A DNA stretch of 11,945 nt, from NCBI GenBank assembly GCA_947632275.1, contig CANROR010000030.1:1-11945 (forward strand), read 5' to 3'. The DNA comes from an uncultured Bacilli bacterium. GTDB lineage: Bacteria; Bacillota_I; Bacilli_A; RF39; UBA660. The translations under genes and the position numbers were made by a program. The notes below the pieces were generated by a model. That model had not been told where the DNA came from, searched no databases, and saw only the letters and a program-made list of their open reading frames with translations. Of this stretch, positions 1-5,412 are shown piece after piece. The first letter of the stretch is position 1. Each line of letters opens with the position of its first letter.

Positions 1-8
1 CTTTCTTT

Positions 9-35
9 GGGGTAAGGGGAAGTCTACCCTTTTTT
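9..35 (+). terminator. possible terminator of an upstream + gene
   Basis: A short stem can form in either of two registers: GGGTA at 10-14 with TACCC at 25-29, or AAGGG at 14-18 with CCCTT at 27-31. A T run follows (30-35). It would end a + strand transcript entering from outside the window. The stem is only about 5 bp, so the call is tentative. Confidence 0.4.
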
Positions 36-104
36 ATTATTTTTATAAAATAAATTTCGTTTTTCTTTTCAGACTAACCACCTCTTTCAATATCCATCTT
101 AATA

Positions 105-118
105 CGAACAAATGAACG
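105..118. promoter_or_regulatory. LexA-like box 1 upstream of lexA
   Basis: CGAACAAATGAACG matches the Firmicutes LexA (DinR) operator CGAACATATGTTCG at 11 of 14 positions. The left half site is perfect and the right half is degenerate. It lies 26 bp upstream of the -35 hexamer of lexA. It shares the core AACAAATG with the reverse complement of box 2. It is probably an auxiliary LexA site, but the poor right half makes this less certain than box 2. Confidence 0.45.
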
Positions 119-132
119 TGTCAACAAACAAT

Positions 133-172
133 TAAACATTTGTTTGACTTTTTACATTTAATAGTGTAAAAT
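133..172 (+). promoter_or_regulatory. lexA promoter with overlapping LexA operator
   Basis: The -35 is TTGACT (144-149), the spacer is 17 bp, and the -10 is TAAAAT (167-172). The operator-like palindrome TAAACATTTGTTTG (133-146; 10 of 14 matches to the Firmicutes LexA box) overlaps the -35, so bound LexA would block RNA polymerase. This is the expected arrangement for negative autoregulation with induction after DNA damage. The ribosome binding site AGGAGG (179-184) follows at once, so the leader is only about 11 nt. Confidence 0.75.
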
Positions 173-189
173 TATTTTAGGAGGAAAAT

Positions 190-813
190 ATGAATAATAA
201 AAATCTTTCAAAAAGACAAGAAGAAGTTTTAACCTTTATTAAAAAATATATTGCCGAACACGGTTATCCCCCTGCTATCAGAGAAATTTGCGCGGGCGTT
301 GGTTTAAATAGTCCAGCCACGGTTTTTGTCCACATTAAAAATTTACAAAATTTAGGTTTCTTAAAATCCACGAACAATAAATTTCGGACTTTGGAAGTAG
401 TTGGCGAAAACGAATACTTAGAAAAGAAGGAAGATGTGGTAAAAGTTCCTTTGCTAGGTAAAATTACGGCCGGGAATCCGATTACGGCTATTGAACAACC
501 AAATGAATTTTTTGATCTTCCGGCGACTTTACTACCTAGACAAGCTAAAGTCTTTACTTTAAAAGTCAGTGGGGAATCCATGATTAATAAAGGGATTTAT
601 GATGGCGATATTGTCATTGTCAAAAGACAAAACACAGCTCATAATGGCGAAATTGTCGTAGCTATGACGGAAGAAAATGAAGTTACTTTAAAAACTTATT
701 ACAAAGAAAAAGACCACATTCGCTTACAACCCGAGAATGATACAATGGAGCCTTTCATCTTTCCTAATATCACAATCTTAGGTATAGCTGTTGGTCTTTA
801 TCGGAAATTATAA
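190..813 (+). CDS. lexA: LexA, SOS-response transcriptional repressor with self-cleavage
   Basis: LexA represses DNA-damage genes and cleaves itself when stimulated by RecA filaments. The 207-residue protein has the usual family length. Residues 1-65 form the winged-helix DNA-binding domain (opening LSKRQEEVLTFI, then REICAGVGLNSPATV). Residues 85-207 form the S24-type peptidase domain. The cleavage site is Ala94-Gly95 in KITAGNP. The catalytic dyad is Ser131 (SGESM) and Lys168 (EVTLK). The start is fixed by a perfect AGGAGG (179-184) five bases upstream. It is a single-gene unit, with operators before it and a strong terminator after it (821-855). The first box is not clearly paired with a divergent gene, unlike the lexA-yneA arrangement of Bacillus. 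All key residues are present, so the function call is secure. Confidence 0.97.
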   Translation: MNNKNLSKRQEEVLTFIKKYIAEHGYPPAIREICAGVGLNSPATVFVHIKNLQNLGFLKSTNNKFRTLEVVGENEYLEKKEDVVKVPLLGKITAGNPITAIEQPNEFFDLPATLLPRQAKVFTLKVSGESMINKGIYDGDIVIVKRQNTAHNGEIVVAMTEENEVTLKTYYKEKDHIRLQPENDTMEPFIFPNITILGIAVGLYRKL

Positions 814-820
814 AATATTA

Positions 821-855
821 AAATCTCGCATACAATGCGGGATTTTTTGTTTTTA
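821..855 (+). terminator. rho-independent terminator of lexA, probably bidirectional
   Basis: An 11-bp stem (821-831 with 835-845, one G-T pair) closes a 3-nt loop and is followed by a T-rich tract to 855. Read on the - strand, the same stem is followed by TTTTAATATTTT. It can therefore also end the surface-protein gene that stops at 875. Confidence 0.9.
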
Positions 856-874
856 CAAATAATTTTAAATTTTA

Positions 875-2128
875 TCAAGCTATCCGAAAAGGCGCTAACT
901 TTGTCCCATTTCCGGATTTTAATATTGTATTATACGATAAGTAAAAGACAGGGCGAATAGCATATATAATATTATTTACATTACGGGTAACGACAGATCC
1001 AACATTTAAAATGCTAAAGGCATTATCCCGTCCTTCGGAACTACGCAATAATAACCATTCATATGTATTGCCATCATTTATATACAACCAATTATTTTTT
1101 TGGATATTTTCATTTAAATAATTTTCTAATGTTCTCATTGTCCAACCATCTTTATATGCTCCATAACCATAATCTGACACATACATCAAAGCCACTTTTC
1201 CGTCATAAGTTTTATCTTCTTCAGTAGCAATATTTCCTAAATATGGATTCTTTATTTCATTTTGATATGTTTCATATACATACTTTTTTTGAATATTATC
1301 AAATATATTTCCACCTGTTATATAGGTATGTTTCATAATATTATCTTGAACATAACTTGGTAAGCTATTTAAATAATTTTGATTTAATGTAACCGTGTTT
1401 AAAGTACTATCTTTCCAAGTATTTTTGTAATTAGAGCTCATCAATCCACTCCAACGATAGCCTTTACCACTAGGCGTTTGCCCTTCAATTTCCGCATCTT
1501 CATCTTCATATGGTGTGTCCTTAATTAATTTTATTTCGTAATGACCTTTATCATTTTTAAATAGACCTATGATGCGATATAAATCATTATTAGCACATTC
1601 ACCCTTAGCATTATTGTCGGTTCCTAAACAAACATAGTTATTAACTATACCACTAGCACCACTATAACGATAAGAATAATCTTGAGCATCAATTATAATA
1701 TCACTCGATTTTATGGTACCATTATGATAAATTAATGTATCTTCATTTTTCTTAACAATATCACAAGCCATATTATTTTCATAACCATATAAACAACTTT
1801 TGGTAAAATCATACTTATCAAAATAAGCATAACATTTATCACTAGTTATAAGAGATGCTTCGATTTTTTGTTTCTCACTATTCCAAGCAAGAGTCCCTCC
1901 ATTTTCACAACCACTTTTCTCTGAATTAAAAATATAGTCATCTTTTACAAATTGTTGCTCACTTTTTTCAGTATATTTTCCTTCTTCATTTTCTACCATC
2001 ATACTGATAAAAGAAGAAGATTTTTCTTTATTTGTTTCGTTTAATTCTTTATGAGATTGAGAAATAATTATTAAACTTGTTAATCCAATTAAAAATATAA
2101 TTAGGTTTATAGTTAATTTTCTTTTCAT
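875..2128 (-). CDS. membrane-anchored cysteine-rich surface protein, two-Cys N-terminal module
   Basis: The exact function is unknown. The 417-residue protein starts with a basic MKRK and one hydrophobic segment (residues 7-23), with no lipobox Cys and no LPXTG motif, so it is probably an N-terminally anchored extracellular protein. Residues 40-105 form a module with Cys74 (GCENGG) and Cys99 (KCYAYFDK) that recurs in the GLUG-repeat protein at 9746-11866. The six Cys (74/99, 112/122, 167/178) fall into three close pairs, suggesting disulfides. The end (YEWLLLRSSEG, IRPVFYL, then SGNGTKLAPFRIA) resembles the C-terminal domain of secreted Bacilli proteins that I recall as DUF6273-like; this is recollection, not a search. 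The start ATG at 2128 has AGGA eight bases upstream. The stop is TGA followed directly by TAA. The promoter contains a TA tract. Confidence 0.8.
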   Translation of the reverse strand: MKRKLTINLIIFLIGLTSLIIISQSHKELNETNKEKSSSFISMMVENEEGKYTEKSEQQFVKDDYIFNSEKSGCENGGTLAWNSEKQKIEASLITSDKCYAYFDKYDFTKSCLYGYENNMACDIVKKNEDTLIYHNGTIKSSDIIIDAQDYSYRYSGASGIVNNYVCLGTDNNAKGECANNDLYRIIGLFKNDKGHYEIKLIKDTPYEDEDAEIEGQTPSGKGYRWSGLMSSNYKNTWKDSTLNTVTLNQNYLNSLPSYVQDNIMKHTYITGGNIFDNIQKKYVYETYQNEIKNPYLGNIATEEDKTYDGKVALMYVSDYGYGAYKDGWTMRTLENYLNENIQKNNWLYINDGNTYEWLLLRSSEGRDNAFSILNVGSVVTRNVNNIIYAIRPVFYLSYNTILKSGNGTKLAPFRIA

Positions 2129-2180
2129 GGGCCAAATCCTACTTTCACCCCTAATTATATATATATATATATATATTCAA
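2129..2180 (-). promoter_or_regulatory. TA-tract promoter and leader of the 417-residue surface protein
   Basis: Read on the - strand: TTGAAT (2180-2175), a spacer of 15 bp made only of AT repeats (2174-2160), and TATAAT (2159-2154). The leader follows, with GTGAAAGTAGGA and then the start codon. The Shine-Dalgarno AGGA is 8 nt from ATG. The block is nearly identical to 11867-11918, the leader of the other surface gene. The spacer length depends on the TA copy number, so slippage would change promoter strength. Confidence 0.65.
2156..2176. repeat. (TA)10 dinucleotide tract in promoter spacer
   Basis: A 21-bp uninterrupted alternating TA tract forms the spacer and runs into both hexamers of the surface-gene promoter. 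A tract of exactly the same length lies at 11894-11914 in the equivalent position. Confidence 0.95.
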
Positions 2181-2201
2181 GCCCTAAATTAAAATTTGAC
2201 A

Positions 2202-2230
2202 TTGAATTTTATTTTAATTTTCGTTATACT
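2202..2230 (+). promoter_or_regulatory. promoter of a predicted short antisense-type RNA
   Basis: TTGAAT (2202-2207), a 17-bp spacer and TATACT (2225-2230) form a sigma-A-like promoter. It points toward a terminator only about 65 bp downstream, with no coding sequence between. This suggests that it drives a small RNA. Confidence 0.55.
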
Positions 2231-2239
2231 ATATATAGT

Positions 2240-2262
2240 GTTACCGGTTAGGTAATGCCTAC
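2240..2262 (+). repeat. inverted repeat, left copy (5' end of the predicted small RNA)
   Basis: The 23 bases starting GTTACCGGTTAG match the reverse complement of 2452-2473 at 19 of 22 aligned positions with one gap. The copy begins 10 nt after the end of the -10 box of the + promoter. The right copy has exactly the same offset from its own promoter. Confidence 0.75.
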
Positions 2263-2270
2263 TGATCGCA

Positions 2271-2303
2271 GACACTACACCTTTATGGCTAGTGTCTTTT
2301 CTT
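2271..2303 (+). terminator. terminator of the predicted small RNA
   Basis: GACACTA (2271-2277) pairs perfectly with TAGTGTC (2290-2296). CC/GG pairs (2280-2281 with 2287-2288) extend the stem around a TTTAT loop, and TTTTCTT follows. On the - strand the hairpin lacks a good T tract, so it is a clear terminator for + only. It may still form the 3' end of the convergent transcript. Confidence 0.7.
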
Positions 2304-2306
2304 ATG

Positions 2307-2375
2307 CTATATTAATTTTAGAATAACCAAGATGAGCATAATTATTATGATAAAAAGAATTGCTTCTTTATTCAT
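2307..2375 (-). CDS. 22-residue hydrophobic peptide, candidate type I toxin
   Basis: The ORF starts at ATG 2375 and ends at TAG 2309-2307. The peptide opens MNKEAILF, continues with an Ile/Leu-rich stretch of about 14 residues, and ends LVILKLI. It has a charged start, one membrane-spanning segment and a single Lys near the end. A perfect extended Shine-Dalgarno, AGGTGAT (2386-2380), precedes it at good spacing. It has its own promoter (2483-2510) and a leader of about 100 nt. A short convergent RNA gene lies just past its 3' end. Size, hydrophobicity and layout fit membrane-acting type I toxins such as the Fst/Ldr group, although the sequence does not match Fst and is shorter. It could instead be a small regulatory membrane peptide. 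Toxicity is inference. Confidence 0.55.
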   Translation of the reverse strand: MNKEAILFIIIIMLILVILKLI

Positions 2376-2396
2376 AACCATCACCTATGCCTTAGT

Positions 2397-2425
2397 TCAT
2401 AACCTGTTGAGCATAAAACCCCCTC
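2397..2425 (-). promoter_or_regulatory. five-codon upstream ORF in the hydrophobic-peptide leader
   Basis: GAGGGGG (2425-2419), a 4-nt gap and ATG (2414) start a five-codon ORF (MLNRL) ending in TGA (2399-2397), 21 nt before the toxin-like start codon. TTGAG (2427-2423) and CTCAA (2411-2407) can pair and hide this ribosome binding site. Such leader structures and short ORFs control translation in several known type I toxin mRNAs. Functionality here is inference. Confidence 0.35.
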
Positions 2426-2451
2426 AAGAAAAATTACTCAGATAAATTTTG

Positions 2452-2473
2452 GTAGGCACTACTAACCAATAAC
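2452..2473 (-). repeat. inverted repeat, right copy (5' end of the peptide mRNA)
   Basis: On the - strand this reads GTTATTGGTTAG, then TAGTGCCTAC. It matches the copy at 2240-2262. In the peptide mRNA it can fold into a 7-bp stem (UUGG, bulged U, UAG with CUACCAA). Its CCUA could also pair with UAGG in the downstream Shine-Dalgarno. Confidence 0.75.
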
Positions 2474-2482
2474 AAGTATTCT

Positions 2483-2510
2483 ATTATAGAAAAAATGCCG
2501 GCATTTGCAA
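2483..2510 (-). promoter_or_regulatory. promoter of the 22-residue hydrophobic peptide
   Basis: On the - strand the sequence is TTGCAA (2510-2505), a 16-bp spacer and TATAAT (2488-2483). The predicted start near 2476 gives a leader of about 100 nt before the ATG at 2375. The spacer contains the palindrome TGCCGGCA and overlaps the probable terminator of the rhomboid gene. Confidence 0.6.
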
Positions 2511-2517
2511 GCATTTC
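2490..2517 (-). terminator. probable terminator of the rhomboid gene
   Basis: On the - strand, GAAATGC (2517-2511) pairs with GCATTTT (2498-2492) around a 12-nt loop, and a short T run follows. It lies 28 nt after the rhomboid stop codon. It physically overlaps the spacer of the peptide promoter. Confidence 0.5.
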
Positions 2518-2544
2518 GACATAACTAGACATATCTTTTATTTT

Positions 2545-3693
2545 TTATTTTACAAAGAAAACTACACTAGCTAGAAAGGCCATATAAAGAATAAAAACTA
2601 TCCAACCATTTAGCATATCTTTTTTATGGCTTTTACCTTCTAAACCTAAAGCCATGGTCGCTAGATATCCACCGATAAGGCCGCCAATATGGGCTAAAAT
2701 ATCAATGCCCGGGATTAAAAATCCAATAATTAAATTAACAACAATAATCGGAATTATTTGATTTTTTAATACGGAATTTAAATAAAGGCGATAATGATAA
2801 CCAAAATATAAAAGTGAACCTAAAAGACCAAAGATAGCCCCACTAGCTCCCGCGGAAATACTGTTACCCGTGATTAGGGAAAATAAACTACCACTAATCG
2901 CACTAAGTAAATAAATGGCTAAATATTTCCATTTGCCGACATAAGTTTCTAGTTGCGAACCTATTATGGATAACGAATACATATTAACAAATAAATGGAC
3001 AATACCAATATGTAAAAAAGCACAAGTAAGTAAACGCCAAACTTGGCCTTCTAAAACTAAAGGTTTATAGTTGGCTCCAAAGGTTAGTAAAGTTATAGTA
3101 TCTGTACTTCCCCGACCTAATAAATACATTAAAAGAAAAACAATCACATTTATAATAATTAAAACTTTCGTCACAATTATTTTCTTAGGGGAAAATACTT
3201 TTTCAAATAATTTGTTACTTTTTTGGGTTTTTTCATTGATATCATTCGTAACATTAATAATTAAATCTAAATTATTAGCCCCTTCAATTAAATTATTTTG
3301 GATATTAGGAAAAGCACCGACTAACGCATTATTGGTTTTTATATCACTAACCGAATCTAATTTAATCGTATTAATATTAAATCTCGGTTCTAACTTTACT
3401 TTATTATTGACATTTAAACAAATATTTAAAGTATTAACTTTAAAAGATAAAGTTTTTTTCTTAATTTGTTTAATAATAAATCTTATTTTAAATATATCGG
3501 AAATATATTGTTCATCATTATAAATTGACTTAGCATTTATCCGAATAACCCGGTATGGTCCTTCTAAATTTTCGAGCCAAATTTCATTTTGCACACCTTG
3601 AACATTAATCGGTTGATAATTTTCTTTCGTAATAAAATAATGGGCTAAGCTCATCATTATTTGATCATAAGCATTTATTGAAACTAGTGCCAT
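2545..3693 (-). CDS. gluP: GluP-type rhomboid intramembrane serine protease
   Basis: The enzyme cleaves transmembrane segments of membrane proteins inside the lipid bilayer. The 382-residue protein has a soluble N-terminal domain (about 1-170) ahead of the rhomboid core, the two-part architecture of Bacillus GluP/YqgP. The core (about 174-350) has six to seven helices. It contains the WR motif (Trp219-Arg220), the His233/Asn237 region (HLFVNMYS), catalytic Ser284 in GASGAIFG and catalytic His335 in AHIGGLIGG. A final helix lies at 363-381. The start ATG at 3693 has AAGGAG/AAAGG upstream, and a promoter at 3717-3745 drives it divergently from the TspO-like gene. The catalytic pair is intact, so activity is likely; the substrate is unknown. 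Confidence 0.93.
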   Translation of the reverse strand: MALVSINAYDQIMMSLAHYFITKENYQPINVQGVQNEIWLENLEGPYRVIRINAKSIYNDEQYISDIFKIRFIIKQIKKKTLSFKVNTLNICLNVNNKVKLEPRFNINTIKLDSVSDIKTNNALVGAFPNIQNNLIEGANNLDLIINVTNDINEKTQKSNKLFEKVFSPKKIIVTKVLIIINVIVFLLMYLLGRGSTDTITLLTFGANYKPLVLEGQVWRLLTCAFLHIGIVHLFVNMYSLSIIGSQLETYVGKWKYLAIYLLSAISGSLFSLITGNSISAGASGAIFGLLGSLLYFGYHYRLYLNSVLKNQIIPIIVVNLIIGFLIPGIDILAHIGGLIGGYLATMALGLEGKSHKKDMLNGWIVFILYMAFLASVVFFVK

Positions 3694-3716
3694 TTTTCCT
3701 TTCTCCTTGTTCTTAT

Positions 3717-3745
3717 ATTTTACTATAAAACATAAATTTAGTAAA
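3717..3745 (-). promoter_or_regulatory. promoter of the rhomboid gene
   Basis: On the - strand the sequence is TTTACT (3745-3740), a 17-bp spacer and TAAAAT (3722-3717). The distance from the -10 to the start codon is only 23 nt. The element sits in the 66-bp gap shared with the divergent gene at 3760. Confidence 0.55.
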
Positions 3746-3759
3746 GAGGAGGCCCTTTT

Positions 3760-4077
3760 ATGTTTTATACCTTTTATATTGCGTTTATCTTATTTATTTG
3801 CATTACTATTTATCAGTTAGTAAAATCCAAATTAATGAATGAAGATTTATTATTTTTAATTGCTTGTAATTATTTACTTAATATTACAACGGCAATCTTC
3901 TTTGGCTATTACAATAGTTTATCTTTTGCCCTTTTATCGGCTTTTGCATTAGCCATTTTTGCCACCCTTTTAATTTATAAAATTGCTTTAGCATTTCAAA
4001 GAATTAAATTTTTCTCTTTGCCCTATTTAGCTTTAGTTTATTTTGTTTTCTTCTTTATCCTTTTTAATATTATCTAA
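3760..4077 (+). CDS. short TspO/MBR-like four-helix membrane protein
   Basis: The 105-residue protein is almost entirely hydrophobic, with helices at about 2-21, 29-50, 54-74 and 86-104. Residues 28-104 follow the pattern of the last part of TspO (tryptophan-rich sensory protein). NITTAIFFG (41-49) corresponds to NxxWSxxFFG, and SLPYLALVYF (86-95) to the PYLxW region. The Trp residues at both places are replaced, and the first TspO helix with its ligand-binding loop is absent. The start is firm: GAGGAGG lies 7 nt upstream, and an in-frame TAA just before it rules out a longer form. The 3' end overlaps the convergent rluD by 45 bp. TspO proteins bind porphyrins and related ligands. Whether this shortened form still does is unknown. 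The family call rests on motif spacing only. Confidence 0.6.
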   Translation: MFYTFYIAFILFICITIYQLVKSKLMNEDLLFLIACNYLLNITTAIFFGYYNSLSFALLSAFALAIFATLLIYKIALAFQRIKFFSLPYLALVYFVFFFILFNII

Positions 4078-4950
4078 AAATTCTTGGAATTCTTTTGGTA
4101 AATCCGCACGAAAAGTTAATTTTTCGTGCGTAATAGGATGAATAAATTCTAAACTCGCCGAATGTAAAAATTGGCCAAAAGGCGTAGCTTTTTTCTTACT
4201 GTAAACGGGATCGTTAAAAACCGGATAGCCAATATACGCCATATGGACTCTTATTTGATGGGTCCGACCGGTTTCTAAAACCAATTTAACTAACGTATAT
4301 TGGCGAAATTTTTCTAAGACTTCAAGATTAGTTTTAGCGTATTTTCCCTCACTCGTTACGGTATATTGGGAAAAATTATTTTTATCGCGGCCAATTGGCG
4401 CTTCAATGCTCGCTTTGGAATGCGGAAAAACCCCTTCTAGTAAAGCAATATATTCGCGATGCACTTTTTTCGTTTTAAAATCTTCAGCCAAAATTTCATG
4501 AGCCCGATTAGTTTTACAGACAAGCATTAATCCTGAAGTATCTTTATCTAGCCGATGGACAATCCCTGGTCTTAAAGGGCCATTAAGATCACTTAAATGG
4601 GAAGTATAAGCTAAAAGGCCATTAACTAAAGTATGTTCATTATTACCACTTCCCGGATGAACTACCAATCCACTTGGTTTATTAATAACTAAAACATCAT
4701 CGTCTTCATAGACAATATCAAGTTTCATTTTCTCCGGTTTAACTTCGATATCCGTCAAAAAACTTTCATCGGAAGTAATTAAATCATTTAGACTAACTTT
4801 ATAACTAGGTTTAACCTTTAAACCATTAACTAAAACTTGCCCCGCGGAAACTAGCTTGGCAATTTTTTCACGACTATAATCCGTATTTTCACTTACATAT
4901 TTATCGATGCGACTTCCGGCGTTTAGAACTTTTAATTCCACATTTATCAT
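4033..4950 (-). CDS. rluD: RluD/YlyB-family 23S rRNA pseudouridine synthase
   Basis: It converts specific uridines of RNA, normally large-subunit rRNA, to pseudouridine. The protein has 305 residues, the usual length. An S4 RNA-binding domain (about 12-60) is followed by the RluA-type catalytic domain. Catalytic Asp135 lies in VHRLDKDTSG, and the family motifs GRTHQIRVHM (228-237) and NDPVY are present. It follows lspA, as ylyB does in Bacillus. The first 50 bp overlap the end of lspA. The start is uncertain: ATG 4950 abuts the Shine-Dalgarno AAGGGAG, whereas an in-frame GTG at 4941 would have about 9 nt spacing and remove only three residues. The 3' end overlaps the convergent membrane-protein gene. 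The exact target uridines cannot be told from sequence. Confidence 0.93.
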   Translation of the reverse strand: MINVELKVLNAGSRIDKYVSENTDYSREKIAKLVSAGQVLVNGLKVKPSYKVSLNDLITSDESFLTDIEVKPEKMKLDIVYEDDDVLVINKPSGLVVHPGSGNNEHTLVNGLLAYTSHLSDLNGPLRPGIVHRLDKDTSGLMLVCKTNRAHEILAEDFKTKKVHREYIALLEGVFPHSKASIEAPIGRDKNNFSQYTVTSEGKYAKTNLEVLEKFRQYTLVKLVLETGRTHQIRVHMAYIGYPVFNDPVYSKKKATPFGQFLHSASLEFIHPITHEKLTFRADLPKEFQEFLDNIKKDKEENKIN

Positions 4951-5392
4951 CTCCCTTCCAAAGAGAAATTACCAAAAGAATAAAACCTAAAATTAAAGAA
5001 ACATCGGCCAAATTAAAAACGGGGAAATTATAACTACCAAATTTAAAATGGAGAAAATCAATAACGGCTCCCCGATCCATGCGGTCAATTAAATTACCAA
5101 AAAGGCCGCCATAGATAAAACCAAAGGCCAAAATATTGCGCATATTAATTTTAAAATAATCTTGATAATAAATAAAACAAATAAAGGCCGCGATTGAAAT
5201 AATAATTAACATATTAAGCATGCCCGAAAACATGGACCAAGAAGCACCGGTATTATAAACTTTGGTAATAGCAAAAAAGCCTCTTATAATTGGGATACTT
5301 TCACCCACCGAAAAATAATTATCAATGGATAATTTGGTAATTTGATCAATAAAAATAATTAACAGCCCCAATAATAAACTTCTTCTTTTCAT
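4901..5392 (-). CDS. lspA: LspA, lipoprotein signal peptidase II
   Basis: LspA removes the signal peptide of lipid-modified prolipoproteins in the cytoplasmic membrane. The 163-residue protein has four helices (about 6-18, 60-76, 87-103, 127-145). The catalytic aspartates are Asp112 (AVIDFLHF) and Asp130 (FNLADVSL). The family motifs DQITK (16-20), YNTGASWS (46-53) and GGLFGNLIDR (95-104) are also present. The basic C-terminal tail (residues 150-163) overlaps the start of rluD in another frame. It begins 20 bp after the ylmC-type gene, so the three genes form an operon. No clear Shine-Dalgarno precedes the ATG at 5392 (AAGAAT only), so initiation may depend on the upstream gene or be weak. 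Confidence 0.95.
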   Translation of the reverse strand: MKRRSLLLGLLIIFIDQITKLSIDNYFSVGESIPIIRGFFAITKVYNTGASWSMFSGMLNMLIIISIAAFICFIYYQDYFKINMRNILAFGFIYGGLFGNLIDRMDRGAVIDFLHFKFGSYNFPVFNLADVSLILGFILLVISLWKGDDKCGIKSSKRRKSHR

Positions 5393-5412
5393 ATTCTTAT
5401 GATATCAAATTA

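Larger units (their letters stand above)
2237..2303 (+). ncRNA. predicted ~67-nt RNA, candidate antitoxin of a par/Fst-like type I system
   Basis: The predicted start is about 7 nt after the -10 at 2225-2230, and the end is the T tract at 2297-2303. No ORF fits inside. The RNA is transcribed toward the hydrophobic-peptide gene at 2307-2375 and ends just short of its stop codon. Its segment AUGCCU (2255-2260) can pair with AGGCAU directly upstream of the peptide's Shine-Dalgarno. Its CUACUGA (2259-2265) can pair with UUAGUAG in the peptide mRNA leader. The RNA length and convergent layout match the known par locus of pAD1 (RNA II about 65 nt, RNA I about 210 nt). The antitoxin role is inference; the complementary segments are short. 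Confidence 0.45.

Noticed and set aside
1..105. Divergent yneA-like SOS gene facing lexA
   Set aside because: The - strand here is broken by stops within 10-20 codons and contains a likely terminator of a + gene.
875..2128. Diversity-generating retroelement target
   Set aside because: No reverse transcriptase, template repeat or near-identical second copy of the C-terminal coding region is in the window.
3071..3523. 150-codon open frame on + inside the rhomboid gene
   Set aside because: It is antisense to a clearly coding frame in AT-rich DNA, with no recognisable domains or ribosome binding site.
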